Positions 46,696-59,661 are shown, counted from the stretch's first letter. The stretch is 64,000 nt of DNA from Rutidosis leptorrhynchoides (GCF_046630445.1 NC_092341.1:289982501-290046500); one strand, 5' to 3'. The notes: a model not told the origin generated them from the sequence alone. Translations and numbers: made by a program.

Positions 46696-46898
46696 ATGAC
46701 GACGCGAAACGAGACCGAGATGAATGACACGGAATTTAACGCTAGAGTTACGGCCGCCGTTGCGGAGCAAATGAGAGCGTTTCGAGAAGAAATGGATGGG
46801 AAGTATTCCGAATTCCAAAATAGGGGTGAAATGGAGCGTTGTCTTAAGAGCTTCATGAGGACTAGACCCCCGATGTATGATGGGAAACCGGATCCTTT
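46696..46898 (+). pseudogene. Gag N-terminus of element D, cut by element B
   Basis: The ATG at 46696 begins MTTRNETEMNDTEFNARVTA. It is followed by a helical stretch and FMRTRPPMYDGKPDPF, the entry to a plant Ty3/gypsy gag domain. An upstream in-frame ATG at 46468 adds ~76 Cys/Arg-rich residues that do not look like gag. The frame runs into the element B LTR after codon 68, so the remainder should resume right of the window. Confidence 0.75.
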
Positions 46899-49800
46899 TG
46901 AAATGTCCCGTTCTTATTGATTAAAAACGTTCCATATTAATTGATTTCGTTGCGAGGTTTTGACCTCTATATGAGACGTTTTTCAAAGACTGCATTCATT
47001 TTTAAACAAACCATAACCTTTATTTCATCAATAAAGGTTTAAAAAGCTTTACGTAGATTATCAAATAATGATAATCTAACATATCCTGTTTACACACGAC
47101 CATTACATAATGGTTTACAATACAAATATGTTACAACAAAATAAGTTTCTTGAATGCAGTTTTTACACAATATCATACAAGCATGGACTCCAAATCTTGT
47201 CCTTATTTAAGTATGCGACAGCGGAAGCTCTTAATAATCACCTGAGAATAAACATGCTTAAAACGTCAACAAAAATGTTGGTGAGTTATAGGTTTAACCT
47301 ATATATATATCAAATCGTAACAATAGACCACAAGATTTCATATTTCAATACACATCCCATACATAGAGATAAAAATCATTCATATGGTGAACACCTGGTA
47401 ACCGACAATAACAAGATGCATATATAAGAATATCCCCATCATTCCGGGACACCCTTCGGATATGATATAAATTTCGAAGTACTAAAGCATCCGGTACTTT
47501 GGATGGGGTTTGTTAGGCCCAATAGATCTATCTTTAGGATTCGCGTCAATTAGGGTGTCTGTTCCCTAATTCTTAGATTACCAGACTTAATAAAAAGGGG
47601 CATATTCGATTTCGATAATTCAACCATAGAATGTAGTTTCACGTACTTGTGTCTATTTTGTAAATCATTTATAAAACCTGCATGTATTCTCATCCCAAAA
47701 ATATTAGATTTTAAAAGTGGGACTATAACTCACTTTCACAGATTTTTACTTCGTCGGGAAGTAAGACTTGGCCACTGGTTGATTCACGAACCTATAACAA
47801 TATATACATATATATCAAAGTATGTTCAAAATATATTTACAACACTTTTAAAATATTTTGATGTTTTAAGTTTATTAAGTCAGTTGTCCTCGTTAGTAAC
47901 CTATAACTAGTTGTCCACAGTTAGATATACAGAAATAAATCGATAAATATTATCTTGAATCAATCCACGACCCAGTGTATACGTATCTCAGTATTGATCA
48001 CAACTCAAACTATACATATTTTGGAATCAACCTCAACCCTGTATAGCTAACTCCAACATTCACATATAGAGTGTCTATGGTTGTTCCGAAATATATATAG
48101 ATGTGTCGACATGATAGGTCGAAACATTGTATACGTGTCTATGGTATCTCAAGATTACATAATATACAATACAAGTTGATTAAGTTATGGTTGGAATATA
48201 TTTGTTACCAATTTTCACGTAGCTAAAATGAGAAAAATTATCCAATCTTGTTTTACCCATAACTTCTTCATTTTAAATCCGTTTTGAGTGAATCAAATTG
48301 CTATGGTTTCATATTGAACTCTATTTTATGAATCTAAACAGAAAAAGTATAGGTTTATAGTCGGAAAAATAAGTTACAAGTCGTTTTTGTAAAGGTAGTC
48401 ATTTCAGTCGAAAGAACGACGTCTAGATGACCATTTTAGAAAACATACTTCCACTTTGAGTTTAACCATAATTTTTGGATATAGTTTCATGTTCATAATA
48501 AAAATCATTTTCTCAGAATAACAACTTTTAAATCAAAGTTTATCATAGTTTTTAATTAACTAACCCAAAACAGCCCGCGGTGTTACTACGACGGCGTAAA
48601 TCCGGTTTTACGGTGTTTTTCGTGTTTCCAGGTTTTAAATCATTAAGTTAGCATATCATATAGATATAGAACATGTGTTTAGTTGATTTTAAAAGTCAAG
48701 TTAGAAGGATTAACTTTTGTTTGCGAACAAGTTTAGAATTAACTAAACTATGTTCTAGTGATTACAAGTTTAAACCTTCGAATAAGATAGCTTTATATGT
48801 ATGAATCGAATGATGTTATGAACATCATTACTACCGTAAGTTCCTTGGATGAACCTACCAGAAAAGAGAAAAATGGATCTAGCTTCAATGGATCCTTGGA
48901 TGGCTCAAAGTTCTTGAAGCAAAATCATGACACGAAAACAAGTTCAAGTAAGATCATCACTTGAAATAAGATTGTTATAGTTATAGAAATTGAACCAAAG
49001 TTTGAATATGATTATTACCTTGTATTAGAATGATAACCTACTATAAGAAACAAAGATTTCTTGAGGTTGGATGATCACCTTACAAGATTGGAAGTGAGCT
49101 AGCAAACTTGAAAGTATTCTTGATTTTATGAAACTAGAACTTTTGAAATTTATGAAGAACACTTAGAACTTGAAGATAGAACTTGAGAGAGATCAATTAG
49201 ATGAATAAAATTGAAGAATGAAAGTGTTTGTAGGTGTTTTTGGTCGTTGGTGTATGGATTAGATATAAAGGATATGTAATTTTGTTTTCATGTAAATAAG
49301 TCATGAATGATTACTCATATTTTTGTAATCTTATGAGATATTTCATGCTAGTTGCCAAATGATGGTTCCCACATGTGTTAGGTGACTCACATGGGCTGCT
49401 AAGAGCTGATCATTGGAGTGTATATACCAATAGTACATACATCTAAAAGCTGTGTATTGTACGAGTACGAATACGGGTGCATACGAGTAGAATTGTTGAT
49501 GAAACTGAACGAGGATGTAATTGTAAGCATTTTTGTTAAGTAGAAGTATTTTGATAAGTGTATTGAAGTCTTTCAAAAGTGTATAAATACATATTAAAAC
49601 ACTACATGTATATACATTTTAACTGAGTCGTTAAGTCATCGTTAGTCGTTACATGTAAGTGTTGTTTTGAAACTTTTAGGTTAACGATCTTGTTAAATGT
49701 TGTTAACCCAATGTTTATAATATCAAATGAGATTTTAAATTATTATATTATCATGATATTATCATGTATGAATATCTCTTAATATGATATATATACATTA

Positions 49801-50150
49801 AATGTCTTTACAACGATAATCGTTACATATATGTCTCGTTTAAAAATCATTAAGTTAGTAGTCTTGTTTTTACATATGTAGTTCATTGTTAATATACTTA
49901 ATGATATGTTTACTTATCATAGTATCATGTTAACTATATATATATCCATATATATGTCATCATATAGTTTTTACAAGTTTTAACGTTCGTGAATCACCGG
50001 TCAACTTGGGTGGTCAATTGTCTATATGAAACATATTTCAATTAATCAAGTCTTAACAAGTTTGATTGCTTAACATGTTGGAAACATTTAATCATGTAAA
50101 TATCAATCTCAATTAATATATATAAACATGGAAAAGTTCGGGTCACTACA
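46899..50150 (-). repeat. Element B 3' LTR
   Basis: 3252 bases, TGAAATGTCCCG to GGTCACTACA, nearly identical to the LTRs of A and E. Confidence 0.95.
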
Positions 50151-50186
50151 GTACCTACCCGTTAAATAAATTTCGTCCCGAAATTT
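50151..50186 (-). other. Polypurine tract and inverted repeat, element B
   Basis: Same as 15851-15886 in A. The inverted repeat at 50168-50186 touches the gag-pol stop codon. Confidence 0.75.
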
Positions 50187-53100
50187 TAAGCTGTTGAAGG
50201 TGTTGATGAATCTTCTGGAAATAGATGCGGGTATTTCTTCTTCATCTGATCTTCACGCTCCCAGGTGAACTCGGGTCCTCTACGAGCATTCCATCGAACC
50301 TTAACAATTGGTATCTTGTTTTGCTTAAGTCTTTTAACCTCACGATCCATTATTTCGACGGGTTCTTCGATGAATTGAAGTTTTTCGTTGATTTGGATTT
50401 CATCTAACGGAATAGTGAGATCTTCTTTAGCAAAACATTTCTTCAAATTCGAGACGTGGAAAGTGTTATGTACAGTCGCGAGTTGTTGAGGTAACTCAAG
50501 TCGGTAAGCTACTGGTCCGACACGATCAATAATCTTGAATGGTCCAATATACCTTGGATTTAATTTCCCTCGTTTACCAAATCGAACAACGCCTTTCCAA
50601 GGTGCAACTTTAAGCATGACCATCTCTCCAATTTCAAATTCTATATCTTTTCTTTTAATGTCAGCGTAGCTCTTTTGTCGACTTTGGGCGGTTTTCAACC
50701 GTTGTTGAATTTGGATGATCTTCTCGGTAGTTTCTTGTATAATCTCCGGACCCGTAATCTGTCTATCCCCCACTTCACTCCAACAAATCGGAGACCTGCA
50801 CTTTCTACCATAAAGTGCTTCAAACGGCGCCATCTCAATGCTTGAATGGTAGCTGTTGTTGTAGGAAAATTCTGCTAACGGTAGATGTCGATCCCAACTG
50901 TTTCCGAAATCAATAACACATGCTCGTAGCATGTCTTCAAACGTTTGTATCGTCCTTTCGCTCTGCCCATCAGTTTGTGGATGATAGGCAGTACTCATGT
51001 CTAGACGAGTTCCTAATGCTTGCTGTAATGTCTGCCAGAATCTTGAAATAAATCTGCCATCCCTATCAGAGATAATAGAGATTGGTATTCCATGTCTGGA
51101 GACGACTTCCTTCAAATACAGTCGTGCTAACTTCTCCATCTTGTCATCTTCTCTTATTGGTAGGAAGTGTGCTGATTTGGTGAGACGATCAACTATTACC
51201 CAAATAGTATCAAAACCACTTGCAGTCCTTGGCAATTTAGTGATGAAATCCATGGTAATGTTTTCCCATTTCCATTCCGGGATTTCGGGTTGTTGAAGTA
51301 GACCTGATGGTTTCTGATGCTCAGCTTTGACCTTAGAACACGTCAAACATTCTCCTACGTATTTAGCAACATCGGCTTTCATACCCGGCCACCAAAAATG
51401 TTTCTTGAGATCCTTGTACATCTTCCCCGTTCCAGGATGTATTGAGTATCTGGTTTTATGAGCTTCTCTAAGTACCATTTCTCTCATATCTCCAAATTTT
51501 GGTACCCAAATCCTTTCAGCCCTATACCGGGTTCCGTCTTCCCGAATATTAAGATGCTTCTCCGATCCTTTGGGTATTTCATCCTTTAAATTTCCCTCTT
51601 TTAAAACTCCTTGTTGCGCCTCCTTTATTTGAGTAGTAATGTTATTATGAATCATTATATTCATAGATTTTACTCGAATGGGTTCTCTATCCTTCCTGCT
51701 CAAGGCATCGGCTACCACATTTGCCTTCCCCGGGTGGTAACGAATCTCAAAATCGTAATCATTCAATAATTCAATCCACCTACGCTGCCTCATATTTAGT
51801 TGTTTCTGATTAAATATGTGTTGAAGACTTTTGTGGTCGGTATATATAATACTTTTGACCCCATATAAGTAGTGCCTCCAAGTCTTTAATGCAAAAACAA
51901 CCGCGCCTAATTCCAAATCATGCGTCGTATAATTTTGTTCGTGAATCTTCAATTGTCTAGACGCATAAGCAATCACCTTCGTTCGTTGCATTAATACACA
52001 ACCGAGACCTTGCTTTGATGCATCACAATAAATCACAAAATCATCATTCCCTTCAGGCAATGACAATATAGGTGCCGTAGTTAGCTTTTTCTTCAATAAC
52101 TGAAACGCTTTCTCTTGTTCATCATTCCATTCAAATTTCTTCCCTTTATGCGTTAATGCAGTCAAGGGTTTTGCTATTCTGGAAAAGTCTTGGATGAACC
52201 TTCTGTAGTAACCAGCTAGTCCTAAAAACTGGCGTATGTGTTTCGGAGTTTTCGGGGTTTCCCACTTTTCAACAGTTTCTATCTTTGCCGGATCCACCTT
52301 AATACCTTCTTTGTTCACTATGTGACCGAGGAATTGAACTTCTTCCAACCAAAATGCACACTTTGAAAACTTAGCGTACAATTCTTCCTTCCTCAATACT
52401 TCTAACACCTTTCTCAAATGTTCACCGTGTTCTTGGTCATTCTTTGAGTAAATAAGTATGTCATCAATGAAAACAATGACAAACTTGTCAAGGTATGGTC
52501 CACACACTCGGTTCATAAGGTCCATGAACACAGCTGGTGCATTAGTTAAACCAAACGGCATGACCATAAACTCATAATGACCGTAACGTGTTCTGAAAGC
52601 AGTCTTTGGAATATCATCTTCTTTCACCCGCATTTGATGATACCCGGAACGTAAGTCAATCTTTGAATAAACAGACGAGCCTTGTAGTTGATCAAATAAG
52701 TCGTCGATTCTCGGTAGTGGGTAGCGGTTCTTGATGGTAAGTTTGTTCAACTCTCGGTAGTCGATACACAACCTGAATGTACCATCTTTCTTCTTGACAA
52801 ACAAAACAGGAGCTCCCCACGGTGATGTGCTTGGTCGAATGAAACCACGCTCTAAAAGTTCTTGTAATTGGCTTTGCAGTTCTTTCATCTCGCTGGGTGC
52901 GAGTCTGTAAGGAGCACGAGCTATTGGTGCAGCTCCTGGTACAAGATCTATTTGAAATTCAACGGATCGATGTGGGGGTAATCCCGGTAATTCTTTCGGA
53001 AATACATCGGGAAATTCTTTTGCAATGGGAACATCATTGATGCTCTTTTCTTCAGTTTGTACTTTCTCGACGTGTGCTAGAATAGCATAGCAACCTTTTC

Positions 53101-54799
53101 TTATTAGTTTTTGTGCCTTCAAATTACTAATAAGATGTAGCTTCGTGTTGCCCTTTTCTCCGTACACCATTAAGGGTTTTCCTTTTTCTCGTATAATGCG
53201 AATTGCATTTTTGTAACAAACGATCTCCGCTTTCACTTCTTTCAACCAGTCCATACCGATTATCACATCAAAACTCCCTAACTCTACTGGTATCAAATCA
53301 ATCTTAAATGTTTCGCTAACCAGTTTAATTTCTCGATTCCGACATATATTATCTGCTGAAATTAATTTACCATTTGCTAATTCGAGTAAAAATTTACTAT
53401 CCAAAGGCGTCAATGGACAACTTAATTTAGCACAAAAATCTCTACTCATATAGCTTCTATCCGCACCCGAATCAAATAAAACGTAAGCAGATTTATTGTC
53501 AATAAGAAACGTACCCGTAACAAGCTCCGGGTCTTCCTGTGCCTCTACCGCATTAATATTGAAAACTCTTCCACGGCCTTGTCCATTCGTGTTCTCCTGG
53601 TTCGGGCAATTTCTAATAATGTGGCCTGGTTTTCCACATTTATAACAAACTACATTGGCATAACTTGCTCCGACACTACTTGCTCCGCCATTACTCGTTC
53701 CGACACCATTTGTTCCTTTCGTTCTATTAACCCCTGGTCCGTAGACCTCACACTTCGCCGCGCTATGACCATTTCTTTTACACTTGTTGCAAAATTTGGT
53801 GCAGAACCCCGAGTGATTCTTTTCACACCTTTGGCATAGTTGCTTCTGATTGTTGTTGTTGTTGCGGTTATTATTGTTGTTGGGATGATTGTTGTAGTTG
53901 CTGTTGTTGTTGTTGTTGTTGTTGTTGTTGGGCCGTTTGTTGTAGTTGCGATTGATGTTGCGATTGTTGGGATAATTGTTGCGATTATTGTTGTAATTGC
54001 TATTGTTGTTGTATTGGTGATTCTTATCACCGTTTTCCTCCCACTTTCTTTTGACTTGCTTCACATTGGCCTCTTCAGCAGTCTGTTCTTTAATTCTTTC
54101 TTCAATCTGGTTCACTAGTTTGTGAGCCATTCTACATGCCTGTTGTATGGAGGCGGGCTCGTGTGAACTTATATCTTCTTGGATTCTTTCCGGTAATCCT
54201 TTCACAAACGCGTCGATCTTCTCTTCCTCATCTTCGAATGCTCCCGGACACAATAGGCACAATTCTGTGAATCGTCTTTCGTACGTGGTAATATCAAATC
54301 CTTGGGTTCGTAACCCTCTAAGTTCTGTCTTGAGCTTATTGACCTCAGTTCTGGGACGGTACTTCTCGTTCATCAAGTGCTTGAATGCTGACCACGGTAG
54401 TGCGTACGCATCATCTTGTCCCACTTGCTCTAGATAGGTATTCCACCATGTTAACGCAGAACCTGTGAAGGTATGCGTAGCGTACTTCACTTTGTCCTCT
54501 TCAGTACACTTACTTATGGCAAACACCGATTCAACCTTCTCGGTCCACCGTTTCAATCCGATCGGTCCTTCGGTTCCATCAAATTCCAAAGGTTTGCAGG
54601 CAGTGAATTCTTTGTAGGTGCATCCTACACGATTTCCTGTACTGCTAGATCCAAGGTTATTGTTGGTATGTAGCGCAGCCTGTACTGCGGCTATGTTTGA
54701 AGCTAGAAAAGTACGGAATTCCTCTTCATTCATATTCACGGTGTGTCGAGTAGTCGGTGCCATTTCCTTCAAAATAGTTAAATGGAACAAGTTAATCAT
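50186..54799 (-). CDS. Intact gag-pol polyprotein, chromovirus (1537 residues)
   Basis: A single frame makes all replication proteins: gag (about 70-235), Asn-rich linker (261-317), two CCHC zinc knuckles (C337-C340-H345-C350 and 385-398), aspartic protease with DSGA (443-446), RT (about 640-830, catalytic FIDD at 777-780), RNase H (about 920-1035), integrase with HHCC (H1114, H1121, C1151, C1154) and DDE (D1184, D1245, E1281), and a C-terminal chromodomain (about 1476-1527, [11 protein letters not shown] ... [17 protein letters not shown]). Gag and pol are fused without a frameshift, as in Tekay/Del-type chromoviruses. Residue 13 (MAPTTRH, 54763) is an alternative start. The protein builds virus-like particles in the cytoplasm, and the chromodomain should steer integration to chromatin. 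All catalytic residues I could check are present. Confidence 0.95.
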   Translation of the reverse strand: MINLFHLTILKEMAPTTRHTVNMNEEEFRTFLASNIAAVQAALHTNNNLGSSSTGNRVGCTYKEFTACKPLEFDGTEGPIGLKRWTEKVESVFAISKCTEEDKVKYATHTFTGSALTWWNTYLEQVGQDDAYALPWSAFKHLMNEKYRPRTEVNKLKTELRGLRTQGFDITTYERRFTELCLLCPGAFEDEEEKIDAFVKGLPERIQEDISSHEPASIQQACRMAHKLVNQIEERIKEQTAEEANVKQVKRKWEENGDKNHQYNNNSNYNNNRNNYPNNRNINRNYNKRPNNNNNNNNNSNYNNHPNNNNNRNNNNNQKQLCQRCEKNHSGFCTKFCNKCKRNGHSAAKCEVYGPGVNRTKGTNGVGTSNGGASSVGASYANVVCYKCGKPGHIIRNCPNQENTNGQGRGRVFNINAVEAQEDPELVTGTFLIDNKSAYVLFDSGADRSYMSRDFCAKLSCPLTPLDSKFLLELANGKLISADNICRNREIKLVSETFKIDLIPVELGSFDVIIGMDWLKEVKAEIVCYKNAIRIIREKGKPLMVYGEKGNTKLHLISNLKAQKLIRKGCYAILAHVEKVQTEEKSINDVPIAKEFPDVFPKELPGLPPHRSVEFQIDLVPGAAPIARAPYRLAPSEMKELQSQLQELLERGFIRPSTSPWGAPVLFVKKKDGTFRLCIDYRELNKLTIKNRYPLPRIDDLFDQLQGSSVYSKIDLRSGYHQMRVKEDDIPKTAFRTRYGHYEFMVMPFGLTNAPAVFMDLMNRVCGPYLDKFVIVFIDDILIYSKNDQEHGEHLRKVLEVLRKEELYAKFSKCAFWLEEVQFLGHIVNKEGIKVDPAKIETVEKWETPKTPKHIRQFLGLAGYYRRFIQDFSRIAKPLTALTHKGKKFEWNDEQEKAFQLLKKKLTTAPILSLPEGNDDFVIYCDASKQGLGCVLMQRTKVIAYASRQLKIHEQNYTTHDLELGAVVFALKTWRHYLYGVKSIIYTDHKSLQHIFNQKQLNMRQRRWIELLNDYDFEIRYHPGKANVVADALSRKDREPIRVKSMNIMIHNNITTQIKEAQQGVLKEGNLKDEIPKGSEKHLNIREDGTRYRAERIWVPKFGDMREMVLREAHKTRYSIHPGTGKMYKDLKKHFWWPGMKADVAKYVGECLTCSKVKAEHQKPSGLLQQPEIPEWKWENITMDFITKLPRTASGFDTIWVIVDRLTKSAHFLPIREDDKMEKLARLYLKEVVSRHGIPISIISDRDGRFISRFWQTLQQALGTRLDMSTAYHPQTDGQSERTIQTFEDMLRACVIDFGNSWDRHLPLAEFSYNNSYHSSIEMAPFEALYGRKCRSPICWSEVGDRQITGPEIIQETTEKIIQIQQRLKTAQSRQKSYADIKRKDIEFEIGEMVMLKVAPWKGVVRFGKRGKLNPRYIGPFKIIDRVGPVAYRLELPQQLATVHNTFHVSNLKKCFAKEDLTIPLDEIQINEKLQFIEEPVEIMDREVKRLKQNKIPIVKVRWNARRGPEFTWEREDQMKKKYPHLFPEDSSTPSTA

Positions 54800-54901
54800 A
54801 CAGAATATTAAGAGTAGTTAATAGTATTTCGTAGCATAATATGAACTCATTTATAAAAGCTTTTTCTTCATATTAGCGTTTTATAAGTTTATATTCGGGT
54901 A

Positions 54902-54916
54902 GTACCTACCCGTTAA
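54902..54916 (-). other. Internal PPT-like motif, element B
   Basis: Minus strand TTAACGGGTAGGTAC, identical to the terminal PPT at 50151-50165, 100 bases upstream of gag. Confidence 0.65.
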
Positions 54917-55104
54917 GTTCATACTTAGTAGCTAATATACAATTCAACTACTACAATTCTATATGAAAAACTGATTGTAATAATATTTCGCGTTCAAACT
55001 TTTATACAATATTTTACAAACTTACAATACCGCTTATTTTACATAAAGCATGAAATATAGCACACAATAACTTTGATACAAGATAGTTGTGAAGACAATT
55101 CTAG

Positions 55105-55788
55105 CTAGTACACAAGTCGTTCGGCAAAGGCAATAAAGACACGTAATTCATACGTCCAGAAACAAGTCATGCATTCTGGTTTTACTAGGACTACTTCCCA
55201 TCCTTGGTCTTGTGCAACATAACCGTTATGGCCGTTGATAAGACAGCGTGTTGTAACGTCATCAAAGGGACGAGGGTTACGTAATGTCCAACAGTCCCGT
55301 AATAATCTAAAAACCTCATTTCTTACCCCAATTACCGACTCCGTCACTTGTGGAAACGTTTTGTTTAATAGTTGTAGCCCGATGTTCTTGTTCTCACTTT
55401 GGTGAGAAGCGAACATTACTAATCCGTAAGCATAACATGCTTCTTTATGTTGCATGTTAGCCGCTTTTTCTAAATCACGAAGTCCAATATTCGGATATAT
55501 TGAGTCAAAATAATTTCTTAACCCGTTGCGTAAAATAGCATTTGGGTTCCCCGCAATATATGCGTCAAAGTAAACACATCGTAACTTATGGGTTTCCCAA
55601 TGTGATATCCCCCATCTTTCAAACGAAAGTCTCTTATAAACCAAGACATTCTTGGAACGTTCTTCGAATGTCTTACAAACTGATCTCGCCTTAAATAGTT
55701 GTGCCGAAGAATTCTGGCCGACTCTAGACAAGATTTCATCAATCATGTCTCCGGGTAGGTCTCTTAAAATATTGGGTTGTCTATCCAT
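55105..55788 (-). CDS. F-box / Sel1-like protein carried by element B
   Basis: 227 residues from the ATG at 55788. An F-box covers about residues 8-50 (LRDLPGDMIDEILSRVG, then LFKARSVCKTFEERSKN). A Sel1-like helical repeat follows near 100-140 (LRDLEKAANMQHKEACYAYG, GLQLLNK), then a Cys/Trp-containing tail. This order resembles the plant At1g67623/At2g35280 type of F-box protein, so I infer capture of a host gene. F-box proteins recruit targets to SCF ubiquitin ligases through SKP1. The target here is unknown. It sits between the acidic ORF and gag, on the element strand. Both A and B keep the frame open; only A has lost the ATG. The similarity is from recognition and not a search, and the Sel1 call is weaker than the F-box call. 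Confidence 0.75.
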   Translation of the reverse strand: MDRQPNILRDLPGDMIDEILSRVGQNSSAQLFKARSVCKTFEERSKNVLVYKRLSFERWGISHWETHKLRCVYFDAYIAGNPNAILRNGLRNYFDSIYPNIGLRDLEKAANMQHKEACYAYGLVMFASHQSENKNIGLQLLNKTFPQVTESVIGVRNEVFRLLRDCWTLRNPRPFDDVTTRCLINGHNGYVAQDQGWEVVLVKPECMTCFWTYELRVFIAFAERLVY

Positions 55789-55926
55789 TTTGTATTTTTA
55801 AACTGTAAAATAGACAAGAGTTAGTTTCATAAAAAAAAATACTTATTAATACAAGCAATTTTTACATATATCATAAAGCATAAGAACACTATATTACATA
55901 TATTACACCACACGAATACAACTATC

Positions 55927-56541
55927 TTATTCCGACTCGCTCGTTTCTTCTTCTTCGGTTTTGGTTCGTTTTGCCAAGTTTCTAGGGATATATGATGTTC
56001 CCCTAATACGAGCCGTCGTTGTCCACATTGGTTTAGAAAAACCTGGTGGTTTAGAGGTTCCCGGGTCATTGTTACAACTTAAGGACTTCGGGGGTTGACG
56101 ATACATATAAAGTTCATCGGGGTTGGAATTAGATTTCTCTATTTTTATGCCCTTTCCCTTATTATTTTCTTTTGCCTTTTTAAATTCAGTTGGGGTAATT
56201 TCTATAACATCATCGGAATTCTCGTCGGAATCCGATTCATCGGAGAATTGGTAATCCTCCCAATATTTTGCTTCCTTGGCGGAAACACCATTGACCATAA
56301 TTAACTTTGGTCGGTTGGTTGAGGATTTTCTTTTACTTAACCGTTTTATTATTTCCCCCACCGGTTCTATTTCTTCATCCGGTTCCGATTCTTCTTCCGG
56401 TTCCGATTCTTCTTCCGGTTCCGACTCTTCTTCCGGTTCCTCTTCGGGAACTTGTGAATCAGTCCACAAATCATTCCAATTTACATTTGACTCTTCATTA
56501 TTATTAGGTGAGTCAATGGGACTTGTTCTAGAGGTAGACAT
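55927..56541 (-). CDS. Acidic Glu/Ser-repeat protein of element B
   Basis: 204 residues, first ORF downstream of the primer-binding site. It differs from the element A copy at a handful of positions (for example D-L-W for D-S-W near residue 25, and Q-P-P for Q-R-P). It has an EEESEPEEESEPE repeat block, a basic KRLSKRKSSTNRP patch, an acidic DESDSDENSDD cluster and an acidic C-terminus. No known domain. It is followed after ~140 bases by the F-box ORF, so both may be read from one element transcript or from a subgenomic or spliced RNA (inference). Confidence 0.6.
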   Translation of the reverse strand: MSTSRTSPIDSPNNNEESNVNWNDLWTDSQVPEEEPEEESEPEEESEPEEESEPDEEIEPVGEIIKRLSKRKSSTNRPKLIMVNGVSAKEAKYWEDYQFSDESDSDENSDDVIEITPTEFKKAKENNKGKGIKIEKSNSNPDELYMYRQPPKSLSCNNDPGTSKPPGFSKPMWTTTARIRGTSYIPRNLAKRTKTEEEETSESE

Positions 56542-56736
56542 CTATCACATAATATCAAACACGTTAAGAGATTAATATATCACATAATATTCATATGTTA
56601 AAAATATATAGTTTCCAACAAAAATGTTAAGCAATCATTTTTAAAGAAAACACGGTCGAAGTCCAGACTCACTAATGCATCCTAACAAACTCGATAAGAC
56701 ACACTAATGCAAATTTTCTGGTTCTCTAAGACCAAC

Positions 56737-56746
56737 GCTCTGATAC
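56737..56746 (-). other. Primer-binding site remnant of element B
   Basis: GCTCTGATAC (plus strand) is the first ten bases of the site. Element C is inserted before the final CA. GATAC (56742-56746) is the expected target duplication. Confidence 0.85.
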
Positions 56747-59625
56747 TGAGACGACCCGACCCAATCCATAGGGACGAATACAATAACATATGATAACATT
56801 GCGAGGTACTTGACCTCTATATGATACATTTTACAAACGTTGCATTTATTCTTAAAAGGCAAACTATCATTACATCAATATTTGACATTTTCATCTAACA
56901 TTTCATAATATCCAAATGACCTAATCTGTCATTTACTTATTTATATTCTCTATTGAACTCCAATGACTCGAATGCAACGTCTTTGTATCATGGCTTAAAA
57001 GGTCCCAAGTAGTATCCTTAACATGAGCTAATGCACAGCGGAAGACTTAATTCATACCTGAGAATAACATGCTTTAAAACGTCAACATAAAGTTGGTGAG
57101 ATATATAGGTTTGATGCTAGCAGCGTTATAACAATGGAACACAAGATTTCATATATAAACATTTTAATAAAAATATTCTAAGTGGTTGAGCACTTGGTAA
57201 CCATACTTAACATTTAATCACGTCGCATATTCCCTTTATTATGAAATCTTACTACACCGTACCAAGGTGTAGTCACGAAACGAAGTACTGTGCAACCGTT
57301 GAATACTGGTCGTCCAGTCCGGTTGGGGTTGTCAGGCCCGATAGATCTATCAACAGGATTCGCGTTTACAATACCGCTGTAAATATTAGTTACCAAGCTA
57401 CAGGGAAGTATGCCAGTGGTACAACTCAACGTAGAATATATTTTTCAGTTACTTGTGTCCATAGCGTAAAACATAAAATACATGTATTCTCATCCCGAAA
57501 TATTTAGAGTTTAAAAGTGGGACTATATACTCACTTTTGTCTTGAAGATATGTAATTTCGACTTGGTCTCCGATTGATATCACGAACCTATCCATATATA
57601 ATATATCAATACCTTTTCTTTTTAAACAATCGTCACATATATATACTTATAATACTTTTAATACTTTTAATAATTCCTTAGTCCGTAGTTAGCAGTCCGA
57701 TGTTAGTAATTCAATTTTAATGGTTCATATTTAGTTGTTTAATAAACCCCCAATGAAATAAATAAAACCCCCATCGTATATGTATTGGTCGAGATTAATC
57801 TTGACCCATGGTACCGGTGTTGTCAAATGACGTGTTGCGTACATAAAGTACCGGTGTTGTCAAATGACGTGTTGCGTACAATCATGGGATCTTATGATTA
57901 ATCTTCTCGTATTGTTTACGGGTGATCCTGAACCATATAAAATTAAATTATGAGTACATATGTATAAAATATCATGTTACTTTAGGGAGATGTGATTTAT
58001 TTAATTTTCTCCAATTATTTTCGTGGCTAAACTAGTCTTGGATATCCGATTTTGTTTTGGTCATAATTTCTTCGTTACAACTCCGTTTTCGTTGATTCAA
58101 CTTTCCACTTCCTTGGATCGAGTCCCTCTTTAAGAATATGAACTGTAAATACCTTAGTTTGTATTCAAAATCATAGGTCATAGGTCAAATTTTGGTGAAA
58201 CTTATGAAGTTAATCATTTTTGTTACAAAAACATCATTTAATGACCATTTTTCTAAAAATACTTATACTATGAATTAAATCATGAAATTTTTATGTGTTA
58301 ACATATTCATAAGAAATATCATTTTTCCAGAATATAAACCTCCAATTCAAAGTTCAAGATGGTTTTTAATTATCCAACCCAAAACAGCCCCCGGTTGCAC
58401 TCCGACGTCATAAAAACAGTTTTTTAAGGTATTCTTTGAAAAACCAAGTTATACCTTGTTAAATTAGCATATATTTAAGTTATATTACAGGTCTTGAAGT
58501 ATTTTAAAAGTTAAGTTAGAAGGATCTATTTAGTTTGCAAACAAGTTTGAAATCATTCAAACTATGTTTTTGTTGTTAAAATTGTATACCATACAATAAG
58601 ATAGCTATATATATATATGAATCGAATAAGGTTATGAACAAAGTTACTACCTCAAGTTACTTGGACAAGATTGCTGTAAAAGAGGAGTAAAAACCTAGAA
58701 CCAAAAGAGTGATGAAATTGGATGAAAGATTGGAAGCAACTTAAGACATAAACTTGAATTGAAAGTTGTATTTTTGTAGTGTTTTTGTTGATCTTTTTAT
58801 GGTGGTGTTTAAGGTGATTCTTGAGAGGATTTTTGCTGGAGTTCTTAGAGAGACATGAGGCTAGTAAGTGTGTGTGTTTAGCTAGAGAAATGATGTTCCA
58901 AAAATTGAAAATGGATGCATGTATTTATGGTGGTGTAAAAGGTGTATAAATTTGTAATTTTGTGAAAAGATCTTTTAATCATGTGAAATTGTCATACTAA
59001 ATAACAAAAGTAGTTACCTTATACATAAGGCATGAACAAGGGCTGGTTGGTGGTGATTTGATGTGTATATACCAATAGTAAATACGTATAGAAGCTAGGT
59101 ATGATACGAGTACATATACTCTAGATATACGTATAGAAATCTTGTGAAAAATGGAATGAGGATTCAAATATAGCTATCTTTTGTGAATATACTTATATTG
59201 TTTTATGTATTTAAGTCTTTAAAAGTGATTAAATACATTATATATACGATATATGTATAAACATTATAGGTCGTAAGTATTTATGTCAAATAACGTTACG
59301 TATAGTTATCGTTTTGAAAGCTTAAGTTAGTAGTTTCAAAATATACTTATAACTTATTGTTATTAATACAAAATGAGATATTTAAACATCCTTAAATCAT
59401 GTTAAATATGTATATATACATATATATATACACAAACGTATAATTAACATATATTGTATAGTTCGTGATATCATCGGTCAAACTAGACGGTTAAACGTTA
59501 TGTAAAACTCTTTTCAAAATCATAAATCTCAACAATTTAGATTGCTTATCATGTTGGTAAGTTTTAATTTATGTAAATATTAATCTTATAAGTGTAAAAC
59601 GATCGGAAAAATCCGGGTCGTTACA
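56747..59625 (-). repeat. Element C 3' LTR (2.88 kb)
   Basis: TGAGACGACCCG to GGGTCGTTACA. It contains the shared hairpins at 56803-56817 and 57083-57095 and a short tandem duplication (TACCGGTGTTGTCAAATGAC, twice) near 57810-57870. Confidence 0.9.
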
Positions 59626-59661
59626 GTACCCACCCGTTAAAGAAATTTCGTCCCGAAATTT
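59626..59661 (-). other. Polypurine tract and inverted repeat, element C
   Basis: The minus strand TTAACGGGTGGGTAC touches the 3' LTR. The AAATTTCG/CGAAATTT inverted repeat lies at 59643-59661. Confidence 0.75.

Larger units (their letters stand above)
43894..46898 (+). mobile_element. Element D: another Ty3/gypsy family, left part only
   Basis: LTR 43894-46255 (TGTAAGACCCG to GGTTGTTACA, 2.36 kb), primer-binding site 46258-46269, leader and the first 68 codons of gag. Element B interrupts it at 46899. The insertion in E is preceded by AATTC (43889-43893), the expected duplication. Sequence is clearly different from A and G outside generic features. Confidence 0.85.
46899..56746 (-). mobile_element. 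Element B: A-family chromovirus with intact gag-pol
   Basis: 3' LTR 46899-50150, PPT 50151-50165, gag-pol, internal PPT-like motif, F-box/Sel1 ORF, acidic ORF, and a primer-binding site cut at 56746 by element C. The 5' LTR is displaced beyond the window. The left flank is CCTTT (46894-46898), the expected target duplication. All three coding regions are open, so B is the likeliest autonomous copy in view. Confidence 0.95.

Noticed and set aside
53650-54118. Thr/Ile- and Val-rich ORFs overlapping gag on both strands (also 19455-19821)
   Set aside because: Shadow frames of the Asn-codon repeat in the gag linker.
57241-57507. 88-codon ORF in the element C LTR
   Set aside because: LTR sequence with no motif and an overlapping frame on the other strand; no support beyond being open.
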